The notes below the pieces were generated by a model. The model did no database searches. It was not told where the DNA came from and saw only the letters and a list, made by a program, of their open reading frames with translations. Of a stretch of DNA of 64,000 nucleotides, positions 52,601-63,004 are shown in pieces. Both the position numbers and the translations under genes were made by a program. Each line of letters opens with the position of its first letter. Positions within the stretch are counted from its first letter, which is position 1. The stretch comes from Alentia gelatinosa (lineage: Eukaryota; Annelida; Polychaeta; Phyllodocida; Polynoidae), in contig OX465579.1 in assembly GCA_950022655.1 (NCBI GenBank), positions 140,873,118 to 140,937,117 on the forward strand. Reading direction: 5' to 3'.

Positions 52601-55600
52601 TTTGCTCTTGTCCTGCCAATAGTAGTTAAGAACTATTACTGAGACCTTTAGAAATTGTGGTCGACTTGTATATCGGGATAGAATTTTTATAATAAAAAAT
52701 ATGATAAATATAGAACGACCTACCATGCTCATACAAGCCACAAAACTTGATAATGATTTACGGTTTGTAAATTATCATCTCGTTTTGTAGCATGTACAGC
52801 ATGGTCAGGTGGTTCTATATAATTACAGAATGAGGCGTTTACGCAGAGTTCTGTATAAACCATAAATTATCTGAGTTTTGTGACTTGTACAAGCATAGTT
52901 GGACATTATATATTTACTACAGTAAAACCCCGCTGGGGCAAGTGTCCCCTTAAGCGGGGTGTCCCCTTAAGCGGGGTTTTCAGACTGTGGATGGTTATAT
53001 CATAAGGTATATCTATTCAAATACAGGAAACACTATCTATTAGATGAAAGGTTTATTGAATAAACCAATTCTAAGCAATATATGAAAAAATAAATACAAA
53101 ATTGAATAGAAAATAAATATAAGATTGATAGATGATATCCTACATATATATTTATATCACAAGATATATATTTATAGAGTATCAAGTCAAGATATATTGC
53201 AAGATATATATCAGACCTTCAAAGCCCCAAGCCCGCCCTACGCCGCCCACCGTTTACTTATTTGCGGGTCTCTTAATAATTGGCGTTATACTGAGACAAT
53301 AGACAAAGCATTCTCGTGCGGGCTGTGGCGGCCAGAGTGTGTTGATTGAACGTTAATCCCTACATCTCTAGCTGCTCTGAGCGGGCCACAGTGAGTGGAT
53401 ACTAGTACCAGTGATTTTTGCGCCAGCTGAAGGTGTCGGGTAAGAGGCCCGCTTTCAGGTAAATGGTGGGCGGGCTGGGGGCTTTGAAGGTGCGATATTC
53501 AGCGGCTCCGTAGCGGCTCTTGGCGGCTCTGGGGGGTAACTCCTTGTTGCACAACAACTGTCTGGCCACGACACACATACTATAAACGAGGATATAAGAT
53601 AATCTGGATTGTATTTGCTAAGATGTCCCTCCAAACTGTCCCCTTATGCGGGGTTAAGAAGCATTTCCGTACCGAAATAACTGTCCCCTGAAGCGGGGTG
53701 ACCCCTTAAGCGGGGTTAAAATAAACTCTTAATAGAGGGAAAAATTTCCGTTCCGAGCAAATTGTCCCCTTAAGCGGGGTGTCCTGGAAAAGGGGTTTTA
53801 CTGTATATACCCGAAATTTAAAAAAAATCATCAATTTCATTTCGCTTAACAACCAATATTTTAATAAACGTGCATGGGAAGGTAGTCCATATTTTCCTGT
53901 ACGGACCACTGGTCCTTACAGTATTTTTACGTTATATGGCAAAACAGCCATATTTACAGTATATATTATGGGTATATAGTAAAGCAATAATATTTATCAT
54001 ATTTAAAATGGTTTATAGTGTCATGATCCAAAATATCGGTATGTTAAACATGCAGATTATATCCCTTGGCCTTACGGATCAAGCCGGCTGCGTGTCATGC
54101 CGCGTGAGGTAATCCCCCTTGGTTACGATCAATATGGGTTGCCCCCACGCGGCTGAGACGGAGCCAGCATATAATCCTGATCTCGACGTACTCGAGCAGT
54201 CCGATCAGAGAGCGCGTTGTAACACCATCTGCAATAAAGCTTGTAACGGGACGAAGCCTTGGAGTCATTCATTAAGTTCACTATTCACAACAGATAGTAA
54301 CAATAGATGCCTTGAGCCCAGGAGGACTTAATCCCTGGATGCCTTGATTCCTTTCTGTGGAGGTCCTTAGCCCACCCTGTGGAAGCTTTGCGCCTACCCC
54401 TGTGGCCCCCTATTCTCACATGTAAGAGAAGAACTCGGTTCATTTTGTGTGTGTGTTGGGGGAGGGGGGGGGGGGGGATGAACACAGTGACGAATTCTAG
54501 GGCGAGCACAAGGCAATAGTGCTAGTCCTGGGGCACCACTGGTGCTACTGCTAGCCAATTATTCAGAAATATATACCTGGTACAGTAAAACCCTGCTTCA
54601 GGAGATACCCTCCGTTCTAAGGAAAATGGGGGTGTCCACTGCGCTCCCGACACACTACAATAAGCCTTTCCGACACAAAATCGAAGGTTTTGGGTTTTTG
54701 TCGTAGCGGTGGACATACCGTTCTGACATTGTTTCCGACACACTGCGACATGGCTACAACACAGCGCCCTTGTTGTAGCCCTTACGACAAATTCAAACAT
54801 GTTTGAAAAATCGTAGAGGTCGGCTTGTGTCTTAGTGTGTTAGGAGCATTCTGTACTATGTAAAAGCTATAAACTGCCCCCCACCCACGTGCGCCTTTAT
54901 ATACTCTTATAATATCACATATATAATATTTTCTCCTCTGTTATATAGAGATATGCATTATGAACATATTCAGGAATAGATAAAGTTTTTTTAACAAGAG
55001 GCGATATCTCATGTCAGCAACTGGTGCATCAGTAACGGAATGACCTTGAACAGCGGTAAAACTAAGACAGTCTGGTATAGGTCAGCGAGAAACAGAGCCT
55101 ATTTGCCCGAATTTAATCTTGACGTCGGAGGGAGGAGCCTAAATGAGGTCACCAAATACAAATATCTGGGTGTGACCATTGACTCTGACACAGGATTCGG
55201 ACCCCATATTAAGGAGATCACTAGGAATGCACATAGTAGATGTTTCAAGCTACACAAAATTAGGCAGTGCCTTAGCTTTGACACTGCTAGGCAGATCTAT
55301 TTGACTACCATCAGGCCTTTTTCGGAATACTCCAGTTTTGTGCAGGATGGTGCAGTGGTTAGAGATCTCTCCCGGTTACAGTTAGTCCAAAATAGGTGTC
55401 TCCGTGTTGTGCAGGGGTACAGGGTACCGATGCAATCATTAGACAGACTACACGCCAAAACTGCGGTGGACTATCTGGATAGTAGACGAAATCAGCAACT
55501 ATTAACTATCATGCATAAGTTGAGCATGAATGAGGACAACCTGGACTTGAGAGTAAGGAGAACCCGCAGCGATAGTCTGATAAAATTCAAGCAACACAGA

Positions 55601-57567
55601 GCAAAAACTGCTAAGTATCAACGATCTCCCATGTTCAGAGGAATAAAGCTATGGTCGGACTTGGACCCTAACACTCAAAAAGCAGGCGATAAGCGCAGCT
55701 TCAAAAAGGTGGTGCGAGAAAAGTTCTCCAGGTACGAATACAACCAAAATCAACATTGCTTGTTATGTGGTCTTAAATCAATGGAGTCTGACGGATGAAC
55801 AATCGACTGTATGTTAAACGATGAGCGTATAACATTGTATATTGTGATATATTGTCTCTTCCTGATATTTATCATCTCATCACATCCCCCACTCTCTATA
55901 ATCGTAAATCTCTGTCACCTATCATTATATTATTTCTCTCTATTTTGTAAGGAATTCTATATGCGGACTACTAAGATATGCCTAAACACTGTATTGTGTA
56001 TTTATCAACACTGTGGAATGTAACTTGACATGTACCAACGCCTGTATTGTTCCTGGAACTTCCAGTGGAAGAACTGCCCTAGTGGCAGAACTGGTTGAAT
56101 AAATAAAAAAATCAAAAAAAAAAATCATTTACTTTTAGAATCATAATCGGGGTCTAAGATACATGATTATAGATATTTGTTCGGATATCTAATACTATTG
56201 ATAAAAGACATCAATTCACCAAGTTTTTCGTTTAGAAAATTGAAGAAAATCATATTTTTGAGTATATTTCCTATATACATGAAGTCCCCCAAGTGAGCCG
56301 TTTGTGTCAGAGTACGTCAGTACCATGGCAACCTTTCTTTTCCTGCCAAACCGTTACAACACACTCCGAAACAGCCCTTCTGACAGGGACTTTTTTTGTC
56401 TTAGTGTGTCATAAGCCTTGCCGGAGTGTGTCGGAAGCAGTGGATACCCCCCCCCCCCCCCCCACCGAATGCCCCTTTAGTTTAAGCGGGGCGACTCCTT
56501 AAGCAGGGTGTCTCCTTAAGCAGGGTGTCTCCTTAAGCAGGGTGTCTCCTTAAGCAGGGTGTCCCCGTAAGTGGGTTTCCCCTTAAGCAGGGTGTTCTCC
56601 TTAAGTGGGGTTTTCAGTCTGCCGATGGTTAGACTATGCATTTAATAACTTCATACAGGTGAAACTATGGCATAGAGACACTAATATAGCCACACAGACT
56701 GATTGTCTTGACACCAGTCTACCTGCACCACACACACCATAAACAAGCACATTCGATATCCAGAATGCTGTCCCCACACTGTCCAGTCAGATTTGAGTGT
56801 CCCCTTAAACAGGGTTGTGTCCCCTTAAACAGGGTTATGAATCATTCTTTACCGAAATAATTGACCCCAAAAGCGAGGTGTCCCCAAAAGCGGGGTGGCC
56901 CCAAAAGCGGGGTGGCCCCAAAAGCGGGGTGTCCATCCTAAGCCGTTTCCTTACGCGGGGTTAAACTTGAAATAAATTCTTACTAGATCTAGAGGGAAAA
57001 AATTCCGCTCCGAGTAAATTCTCCGCGTTTGCGGGGTGTCCCGGGGTCTGCATGTATACTGAAACAGCTGTCACAATTCACATTAGTCAGAAGGGTCGAC
57101 AAGGCTATGTTTGCATACAAATTTAGAGGAGTGACCACTGCTGTAGTAGTTGACAAGGAATACATTAACAACACCAAACAGTCAGTTGCCATTGTACGGA
57201 ACAAGTCCATGAACAGAGATTCATAGTGCTTCTTTATTTGTATTGAACGATGCCGCGTACTCAGATTGAACTTGGAAACCCTAAATGGTCGGCAAGGACG
57301 AAGCTACAGCAGTCAAAACCAAAACAAACGGACCTCAGCGTTGACACTCGCATTCCTTTCGTCGCAGATAAATTTCCAAATATCACTGGTACCCGCGATG
57401 AATGAATGGTCGTGCCAAAGTTACATTTTCACTCCAAATGTAGGGTGTCACAGGTCAATGATGTATTAAATGATGAGAAGGAAAACTCACCTAGTCTTTG
57501 CAAGAGTGGCATCTGTTGGATCGCTTGTTCCCGGGAAATTTTCCACGATGTATCGACTGGTCTTCAT
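43663..57567 (-). CDS. SKP2: S-phase kinase-associated protein 2 (F-box/LRR), 11 exons
   Basis: Substrate-receptor subunit of an SCF ubiquitin ligase; vertebrate Skp2 targets p27 with Cks1. Exons in reading order are 57567-57491, 52136-51917, 50466-50301, 49007-48899, 48445-48331, 46905-46859, 46706-46572, 46363-46265, 45157-45030, 44812-44650 and 43858-43663. All junctions are GT-AG with matching phases, giving 484 residues (human about 424). The N-terminus has a basic TRKRKF patch and an acidic stretch (EEGVEEEGEDD). The F-box is WNQLSDEIILNVFKWLP (157-173) to VCKRWHRL, followed by DESLWRRVDL. Leucine-rich repeats run about 245-440 (YLDLS, LRKLSLENC, LEVLNM, LIKLNLSGCRE, EIDLSD, YVALSRCY). 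The tail ISSIARPT-type segment reads FSSIARPTTG, then VWGL, near the C-terminus, as in Skp2, where it folds back along the repeats. An in-frame upstream ATG at 57714 would add 49 residues. Confidence 0.95.
47220..47660. other. Higher-GC intronic island, unidentified
   Basis: This part of the SKP2 intron between exons 5 and 6 is distinctly richer in G and C than its surroundings. It has scattered direct blocks such as GTCAAACCGTACGGGG. It may be an old repeat or retroelement remnant, but no domain was recognised in any frame. Confidence 0.3.
49226..49520. repeat. Dispersed repeat with GGTGGACGCATTTAAAA, copy 2
   Basis: TTTAAAGGCCAAATTAGC and GGTGGACGCATTTAAAA match the copy at 38158, with later blocks TAGTGTTAG and CTCCATGTTC. 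It lies in the SKP2 intron between exons 3 and 4. Confidence 0.5.
50861..51237 (-). pseudogene. LINE remnant with RNase H and cysteine-rich tail
   Basis: The minus frame reads CWLPSHIGIGENEEADRVAR, which matches the WVPGHxGxxGNExAD motif of the RNase H domain in Jockey/I/R1-group LINEs. After frame breaks, downstream sequence reads RLAHEYL and then PLLCQTCNVPITVQYILLNC, the familiar cysteine/histidine tail of the same elements. Stops and frameshifts show it is dead. It lies in SKP2 intron 2, in the same orientation as SKP2. Confidence 0.6.
52920..53803. mobile_element. Pogo/Tigger-like non-autonomous element
   Basis: TA target copies (52918-52919 and 53804-53805) flank CAGTAAAACCCC at the left and GGGGTTTTACTG at the right. 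TCCCCTTAAGCGGGGT repeats lie near both ends. TA target and CAGTAAAACC ends fit the pogo branch of Tc1/mariner. No transposase is visible. It lies in SKP2 intron 1. Confidence 0.75.
53219..53494. repeat. Internal inverted repeat within pogo-like element
   Basis: CTTCAAAGCCCCAAGCCCGCC on the left is mirrored by GGCGGGCTGGGGGCTTTGAAG-like sequence on the right, with CACCGTTTAC and GTAAATGGTG inside. It may be an element inserted in the pogo-like copy or an internal palindrome of that family. Confidence 0.5.
54980..56126 (+). mobile_element. 5'-truncated LINE insertion
   Basis: It has an ORF end (see 54995-55798), then an AT-rich 3' UTR and a terminal AAATAAAAAAATC-like A-rich tail at about 56098-56126. 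The structure is that of a truncated non-LTR retrotransposon of the CR1/Jockey/L2 group. It is nested inside the pogo-like element in SKP2 intron 1, on the opposite strand to SKP2. Confidence 0.65.
54995..55798 (+). pseudogene. Reverse transcriptase C-terminal fragment of LINE
   Basis: The frame opens after a stop at 54992. It reads VSNWCISNGMTLNSGKTKTV, then YKYLGVTIDSD and IRPFSEYSSFVQDG. These are the thumb and post-catalytic motifs of CR1/Jockey/L2-type reverse transcriptases. The catalytic YADD box and endonuclease are missing, so the copy cannot be autonomous. About 268 codons are intact, implying a fairly recent insertion. Confidence 0.75.
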
Positions 57568-57700
57568 TTTGCCGCCATCTGAGATCTGCCAAGGGTGAGG
57601 GGCGTGTTGAAACAGATCAGAGCGTGCTAGAAACGGCACGTTCCCTCTAACTTGATTGGCTAATACAAGAACTTCTAGCGGATATTGCTTAATGGTAGGA
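57568..57700 (-). promoter_or_regulatory. SKP2 promoter with CCAAT and YY1-like site
   Basis: On the minus strand a CCAAT box (57655-57659) lies about 90 bases before the start codon. The motif AGATGGCGGC (57571-57580), resembling a YY1 site of housekeeping-gene 5' ends, lies just before AAAATGA. YY1 elements usually overlap the transcription start or short 5' UTR. This favours the ATG at 57567 over the upstream in-frame ATG at 57714, which would lie beyond the CCAAT box. Confidence 0.5.
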
Positions 57701-58319
57701 ATCGGCAAATCCACTTAACCTCGGCTAGAAGAGTGATTCAATGCTCTCCAAACAGAAATGTGCTAGGTGCATGAGCTTTCAAATATACTCCCCAGACGGC
57801 AGTACCTTTCTTTCTAGGCCATCTATCGACAAATATCATATACTATGCGATCGGTGCATCGGGTAGTGTAAAGCCAACTTTTACTAGGATATTGTAGCAC
57901 TGTGCCAGAAACAACAGTGCAACATTTTCTAATCAAGAACAAAACTAACCTGAGATATGTCACACTATCGAGTGCAGGTATGTACCTATCACTTATGATT
58001 CTGGTCTACCAATTTATATAGGTAGAAAAATTCATAAATTGAATCTTTGGTCTTGTTCTTATTGTGATCCCCTTTTATCGCTCAAACCCATGCCCTTGGA
58101 CTCTCAATCTCATCACTGCATGTCGATTTAAAATCAGAGTTTCCGATACGGGAGGTGGACCAAGGCTGACTTATTTGGTGCATTATTAAATCAAGGCTGA
58201 GTTAAGGCAATCGCTGGGTCAAGCAGGTACTCATCACCATTAGTATTACTCCTTGTCCCAACAATCACTCGGTTATGACATCCCCCATCACCAGGGTGGA
58301 CAGCAATGGGTATCAGACC

Positions 58320-59016
58320 ATTCGCACTGACAGCCCATTCGCACTCGACGTTTCGCACTGTAAACAAACCGATTCGCACTGGAAATCACAACAATAACAA
58401 ACCACGATGTTCGCACTTCGCTCCCAAAGGGTTGATCCTATATCAATTACGATAACTAATTATCTGACTGTTTCCGATATGTATTTAGTTAATTCCCAGT
58501 CCTTTTCTGGAGTTTCTACGTCCAGTATCCACAGAAATATGACCTGAGATGTACAGAGATTTAAAAACAAGTCCCTCTGCACATCTCAGATTATAACTTC
58601 GCAACTAATTGAGACTTGAGGTAAAGATCAATTAATAGCTAAAGTCATTCAGATTACTACCTGTAAGTTTTTATTTTGATTATCGCAAGGGAAAACATGA
58701 ATATTTGCCGATTTCGGCCCGTAATTAGCCACGAGTGCGAAAACGGCCGATGTCACGCTCGGAACCCAGTCGAGCTTTGAGGTAAACAGTCAATGATACT
58801 GACAGTGAGTTTGTCATATGGGCCGTTCCCATTCTAATCGCGCAATAACTCAATAACTGACAATAATCTATGTTATTTCAAGTAATTGTGAGTAAAATAA
58901 GTCTGCTGTGAAAGTTTTGTAATAATATATTTGGTTATCGAGGAATGGAACACTTAGTGCGAATCGTCTGGTGCGAATCGGTCTAGTAGCAGTGCGAATC
59001 GGCTTCCAGTGCGAAT
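58320..59016. mobile_element. Transposon-like element with ATTCGCAC subterminal repeats
   Basis: The ends form an imperfect 26-base inverted repeat (left ATTCGCACTGACAGCC then CATTCGCACT; right, inverted, ATTCGCACTGGAAGCC then GATTCGCACT). ATTCGCAC-type motifs lie at 58320, 58337, 58351 (TTTCGCAC), 58372 and 58409 on the left, and inverted at 58957, 58971, 58992 and 59009. No transposase is visible. The regular motif clusters suggest transposase-binding arrays. Confidence 0.6.
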
Positions 59017-59128
59017 CATCGTACATTCACAGCAATTACCAATCTGTTCACCCTCTGGGTCGCCTCGCCTCCTCTTGGTGCAGACCAGATAAGCTTGCAT
59101 GCAAGCATAACTAAAGCGACCAGGGTGG

Positions 59129-59457
59129 GGAGTTAGCTCAGTGGGTAAGAGCACTGGACTTGTAATTCCAAGGTTGTCAGACTTTGTTGATTTGAGTCCC
59201 ACTGCAGCCACTTTTCTCCTTCGCCCCCAGCAGTGGTAGATTTACTGCTCTATCAAAGGCCAATCCTTCTCATACCATGTCTATGTGGTATAGAAAGTAA
59301 AATATCTCTCACCTCGGTAAATGTGTAGGGGTGAGATTTCTACCGAAATTCATTCCATAGATTCTTAAGTGGTGTAAAAGAACATTGAAAAAGTCTGGTG
59401 AGAACCTGCAATGGTTAACTGGACGTTAAATCAAACCAACAAAACAAATCAAACGAA
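59129..59457 (+). mobile_element. tRNA-derived SINE, near full length
   Basis: The head has an A-box TTAGCTCAGTGGG and a B-box-like GATTTGAGTCCC followed by GCAGCCA. The body has GGTAGATTTACTGC, TATGTGGTATAGAAAG and GTAGGGGTGAGATTTCTACC. The tail is TGGACGTTAAATC plus CAAA-rich repeats. It is bordered by ATCCCCATCACCA at 59458-59470. The matching left copy, ATCCCCCATCACCA, lies at 58280-58293, displaced by a later insertion. The tRNA-like head is too degenerate to be a working tRNA gene. Confidence 0.8.
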
Positions 59458-60260
59458 TCCCCCATCACCATAGACCTAGTTATGGTTCACAACCCAAACT
59501 GATACTTGGTCCCACCCTAATACTACTACTAGATCTAGAGCATAGGGACTGACACGTCTGACTTCCGTCACCCACATGGATGCGGTTGCATGAACGTGAG
59601 AATAGTCCAGCTCGCGCCTGGGAAGCTGTAGCCTGTGCCGCAGCCGGATTCCTTGTGACAGTCTAGGCCTGCTTCAGCCTATTGGACGACTCCTGTTAGG
59701 CTTGGGCTGTCTATAACTTATAAATGATTTCATGCTAATTTTGACACCCCCTCCACCTTGTGAATATGATTTGTCATTGAACTACCAACCTTGGTGATGA
59801 CAACTAGACCCCCCCCCCCCCCCAACCACCACTGCATGACATCATTTATGGATGGCCACTTTAGGTAGGCACTTAGCTAATTTTTAAGATTTGGTTCTAT
59901 GCACTCTAGCTAGTGATCTATGGAAAGATCTTGCAAAACTGATTGATTTTGCTTTTTTAATGAAGAATTTATGCCAATTTAAAGCAAAGTTATGGCCGTT
60001 CAAAGACCTGGAATTCAGCCTACCGTTCTGCCACAATTAACCATAGTTAAGAGTTAAATTGTGATCCAAATTTTGTGATCCACCAAGCTGGTATCAAGAG
60101 TCATTTGATTACTTAAAATGCCTATTTCTCATGAACTATTGAAGCCAGAAATATGATTTAAAAAGTGGATTGAAGGTCATCACAGGGCAGATGTGACCAT
60201 GCATGAGATGACCTTTTCCAAGGTCAAGGTGATTTTAAGGTCAAAGGTCAATGTTGGTAT

Positions 60261-60623
60261 ATATGGTAAAATTCTTTCTGCCGTGGATGGTCGGTGGTCG
60301 GATGTGACCTATGACGCCCCCTGTGGCCGAAAAAATTTTCAATGGAGAAGAGCATAAGGGAGGGGAAGACATACAGTTCAATGTCCTAGACTTCGTCTAT
60401 AGACATCCAGACAGCAAGGCAGCAAAACAGCTGAGACTAAAAATCGAGTATAACTGGATCCATAGACTCGGCAGCCAAGCTCCTTTTGGGATGAACACCA
60501 TGGATAGTAGATACGGATAAATACCCCGACTTAATGCCACGTCAAAAATTTTTTCGGCCACAGGGGGCGTCATAGGTCCCATCCGAACACCGACCGTCCA
60601 CGGCAGAAAGAATTTTACCACAT
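60261..60623. mobile_element. Foldback with possible Penelope-like ORF tail
   Basis: Arms of about 80 bases (60261-60340 and 60543-60623) are inverted copies with few mismatches, containing ACCTATGACGCCCCCTGTGG on one side. The plus frame 60311-60520 reads IQFNVLDFVYRHPD and then LRLKIEYNWIHRLGSQAPFG. This resembles the end of GIY-YIG domains in Penelope-like and related retroelements. Penelope elements often carry inverted flanks, which would fit. Family assignment is tentative. Confidence 0.45.
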
Positions 60624-60754
60624 AATTCACTCTTCGGGGATATCCAAGCGACGTAAGTGACTGGCTCACCGACTATGGGGTCAGTGCCATGTGATTAAAA
60701 CAACAAAAAAGGTTTTATTCACTAAAACGAAAAAAACCACACAGCCAATCATAG

Positions 60755-60783
60755 CCTGATGAGATTTTTCGAAACTGCTGGTA
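60755..60783 (+). ncRNA. Hammerhead-core-like motif beside foldback
   Basis: It reads CTGATGAGATTTTTCGAAAC, then TGCTGGTA. The core CUGAUGAG...CGAAA is complete, with a two-base stem II. The following AC-U-GCU-GGU could form a minimal stem III ending in UA at the cleavage position. Stem I pairing is poor. Location near a Penelope-like tail gives the match some weight. Confidence 0.3.
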
Positions 60784-62599
60784 GGAGGGGCAGCCCATAC
60801 ACAGCTGCCCCTACAAAATGAAAACCCATGAGAACTCCCATACACTCAGTACACCCACAGAGGGCAGGACAGTAAACATATACACTGGTACAAGTACCTC
60901 ACGCTAGAGGGCAGACACAAAAACATAAAAACACAACACAGACCAGTGACCAGCACCCCGGTCAAACCGTGTCCAATTACACTGAGCGTACAGGTCAACT
61001 GACCACATAAACCAATGGGAGAGGCACTAAATAGGTCGGCAGGTCGCCCACACCTGACATCGGAGGTGAGGAGCATAAACCAGGTCACTTACCAGCAGTC
61101 GCTGAAGCTGTGCACCTCGTCTATACAATCTTATAAAACAAAGTGGTCCATGTCTAAATGGAAATGTTAAGGCATATTCTATACCATTTTTAACCATAGA
61201 ACATGTGCAAACTAGTTATTTTTATGAGCAACTTGATCTTCATACCATAAAATGCCTCTAAAGTTGGGCTTTAATTTCACTTGATCAAACCCTTATTTTT
61301 TTCTCAACCAATCATTGATAACTTATATGCATGTGATAGATCTCATCAAGCCTTTTAATATGACACCCTAATTATCTTGATATTCCAATAAATAGCTTCA
61401 GAATCGACTTTTGAAGATAGGTGAGGTAAAAAGTGTCCTTCAAAGGGTTAATCACACTCTGAGGGACCAACGGGAGTTATGTAAGTGCCTACTTTAGGGT
61501 TAGGCTCACATTAAAAAGTTTAAGTATACCGGTTTTGGTGTGTGCCCTTCAGATGAGTTTTGGTAAGTTTAATTAACTTTAATAGGACTCACAACATAAG
61601 ATCAACTGGCCCCACTGGGTTAGTTTGTAACAATATACTGGCCACCTAAAACTTTTGTTGGTCAAATACTTCATCTTCTCTCCTTAAGTTCAAGCTTTCT
61701 TGATCACCTTGATAACTCTCCAAAGCGTTATATAATTATTGATGAGCCGCTTTCGACGAAACCTTGACCCCCCGCCCCCTCCGACAGACTCCATTTTTGT
61801 CTTTTTTCACCCATTTCTGGGTCTTATAAATGTTTAAAACAAATCATATTAAGCGTTGCCATGCTTTTCACCAAGCAACCACAGGGGCACAGGTGTGACA
61901 TCATCTGATGAGGTCACGCCCACCAGTGTACATGATTACAGTGGTTAGGTACAGTTCTAAAACTGGCATTAAAGGTAGCATCAACCCAGGGAACAGACTT
62001 AGCCTCATCCTGTATCTAGCACATTTAGGTTTAGGGTGAAGGTCAGTTATGTCAGACGGTATCTTGATGATAAGCTTTATTGATAGCACGCTTGCAGAGA
62101 AAATAGCGCCATCTACTTCCAGGCAGGATCAGAGAATTGTTCCTCTTGAAATTAACTTATGTGTTTGTCATACTTTTACAACATTGTTTGAACATAGCGA
62201 CCCCGTTAACAGCTAAATAGACCGACTTCTGGTACGACCGACTTCTGGTACTAGCATCGCAATGCTCTGACGGATAAGCACACACACTCACTGCTGGCTT
62301 TTTTCTTGTCATTTATAGCCTAATATTTTGATAGTTCCCACAGTTGTTAATTGGTTCAAACGGGCTATCTGAGTGTTTTGGTGTTTTAAGTAACTATGAT
62401 CAAAAGGAATATGGAAGAACCCTGTATTGTTTGGCAGTCCATTATGTGGGGAAACACTCATTGGCTATTCTGTAATTTAGTAGTAGTAGGAATGTAGGAA
62501 ATGAAAAATGTTTTATTCATTTTGTTCTAAGAAAGTGCTAACTACAAATCCAGACAGATGCAACCCTTATACAATAAATAGACGGAACTGGTGCCCAAA

Positions 62600-62620
62600 A
62601 TGGCTGACAAGTTTGCCTCA
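62600..62620 (+). CDS. MRPL13: Possible first coding exon of MRPL13
   Basis: AAAATGGCTGACAAGTTTGCCTCA would encode MADKFAS and join the 63005 exon in phase 0. This would give a short leader like those of other L13 proteins, across a 384-base intron. The donor would be GTTTCT, which is weak. The true first exon may lie elsewhere upstream. Confidence 0.25.
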
Positions 62621-63004
62621 GTTTCTATTGAAGCGCAATCTGACTGTGTCAGGCTGTCACCAGTCAGACTGTCGTGGACTAAGTTAGATAAGGGATGAGT
62701 ACACCTGTATAGATCTGCTCTGAAGCCTTCAAGGAAGTCTGCAGACAATGTGTACTGTCAGTGTTCGTCCCTTCTAATTTCTAGACCTAAACTTGGAGTT
62801 CGTTCCCATTAAAGTTCGTTATTTTGTTTCTGATCCTTACAAGCTTTTACTTTTTAGATGTGATTGTTCTTTTCTTAGATCACATGATGTATAATGTTCC
62901 AAGTCTTATGAAGTCAGTGAATTATAAAATGTGTTTATACATACATACATTAACTGACAGCATAGATAAACTTTATCATTTGTTCGTGATTGTATTTGTT
63001 CCAG

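Larger units (their letters stand above)
54629..56450. mobile_element. Element with TGTCCACTGC...CCGACACACT ends, nested
   Basis: GGGTGTCCACTGCGCTCCCG (left), followed by ACACACT, has an approximate inverted partner at 56425-56450 (AGTGTGTCGGAAGCAGTGG, followed by ATACCC). More CGACACACT motifs lie inside, and similar motifs occur alone at about 5680-5740, so this is a dispersed family. It may instead be two short foldback copies (54640-54850 and 56278-56450). Confidence 0.4.
54583..57055. mobile_element. Second pogo-like element, split by later insertions
   Basis: The left end is TA plus CAGTAAAACCCTGCTTCAGG. The right part (56478-57055) parallels the copy at 52920-53803: TTAAGCGGGG blocks, TTTTCAGTCTGCCGATGG, ACCGAAATAA, GAGGGAAAAA and TTCCGCTCCGAG. 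The right terminus is degenerate. Between the two ends lie a CCGACACACT element and a LINE copy. The subterminal 17-20 base motif is tandemly expanded at 56478-56600 (TCCTTAAGCAGGGTGTC) and 56860-56935 (CCCCAAAAGCGGGGTG). Confidence 0.55.
57720..62599. other. Intergenic region between SKP2 and MRPL13
   Basis: It holds nested repeats at 58280-59470 and a foldback at 60261-60623. Elsewhere (57720-58270, 59475-60250, 60790-62590) no gene, RNA or clear repeat is recognised. A poly-C run lies at 59809-59823. Confidence 0.6.

Noticed and set aside
59129..59215. Apparent tRNA gene
   Set aside because: A- and B-box-like blocks are present but the arms do not pair properly, and the same sequence continues into a repeated SINE body.
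61861..61892. ATG...CACAG|GTGTGA as first exon of MRPL13
   Set aside because: The reading phase does not match the phase-0 acceptor exon at 63005.
61895..61930. CTGATGAGGTCACG as another hammerhead core
   Set aside because: No GAAA box follows at the right distance and no stems form.
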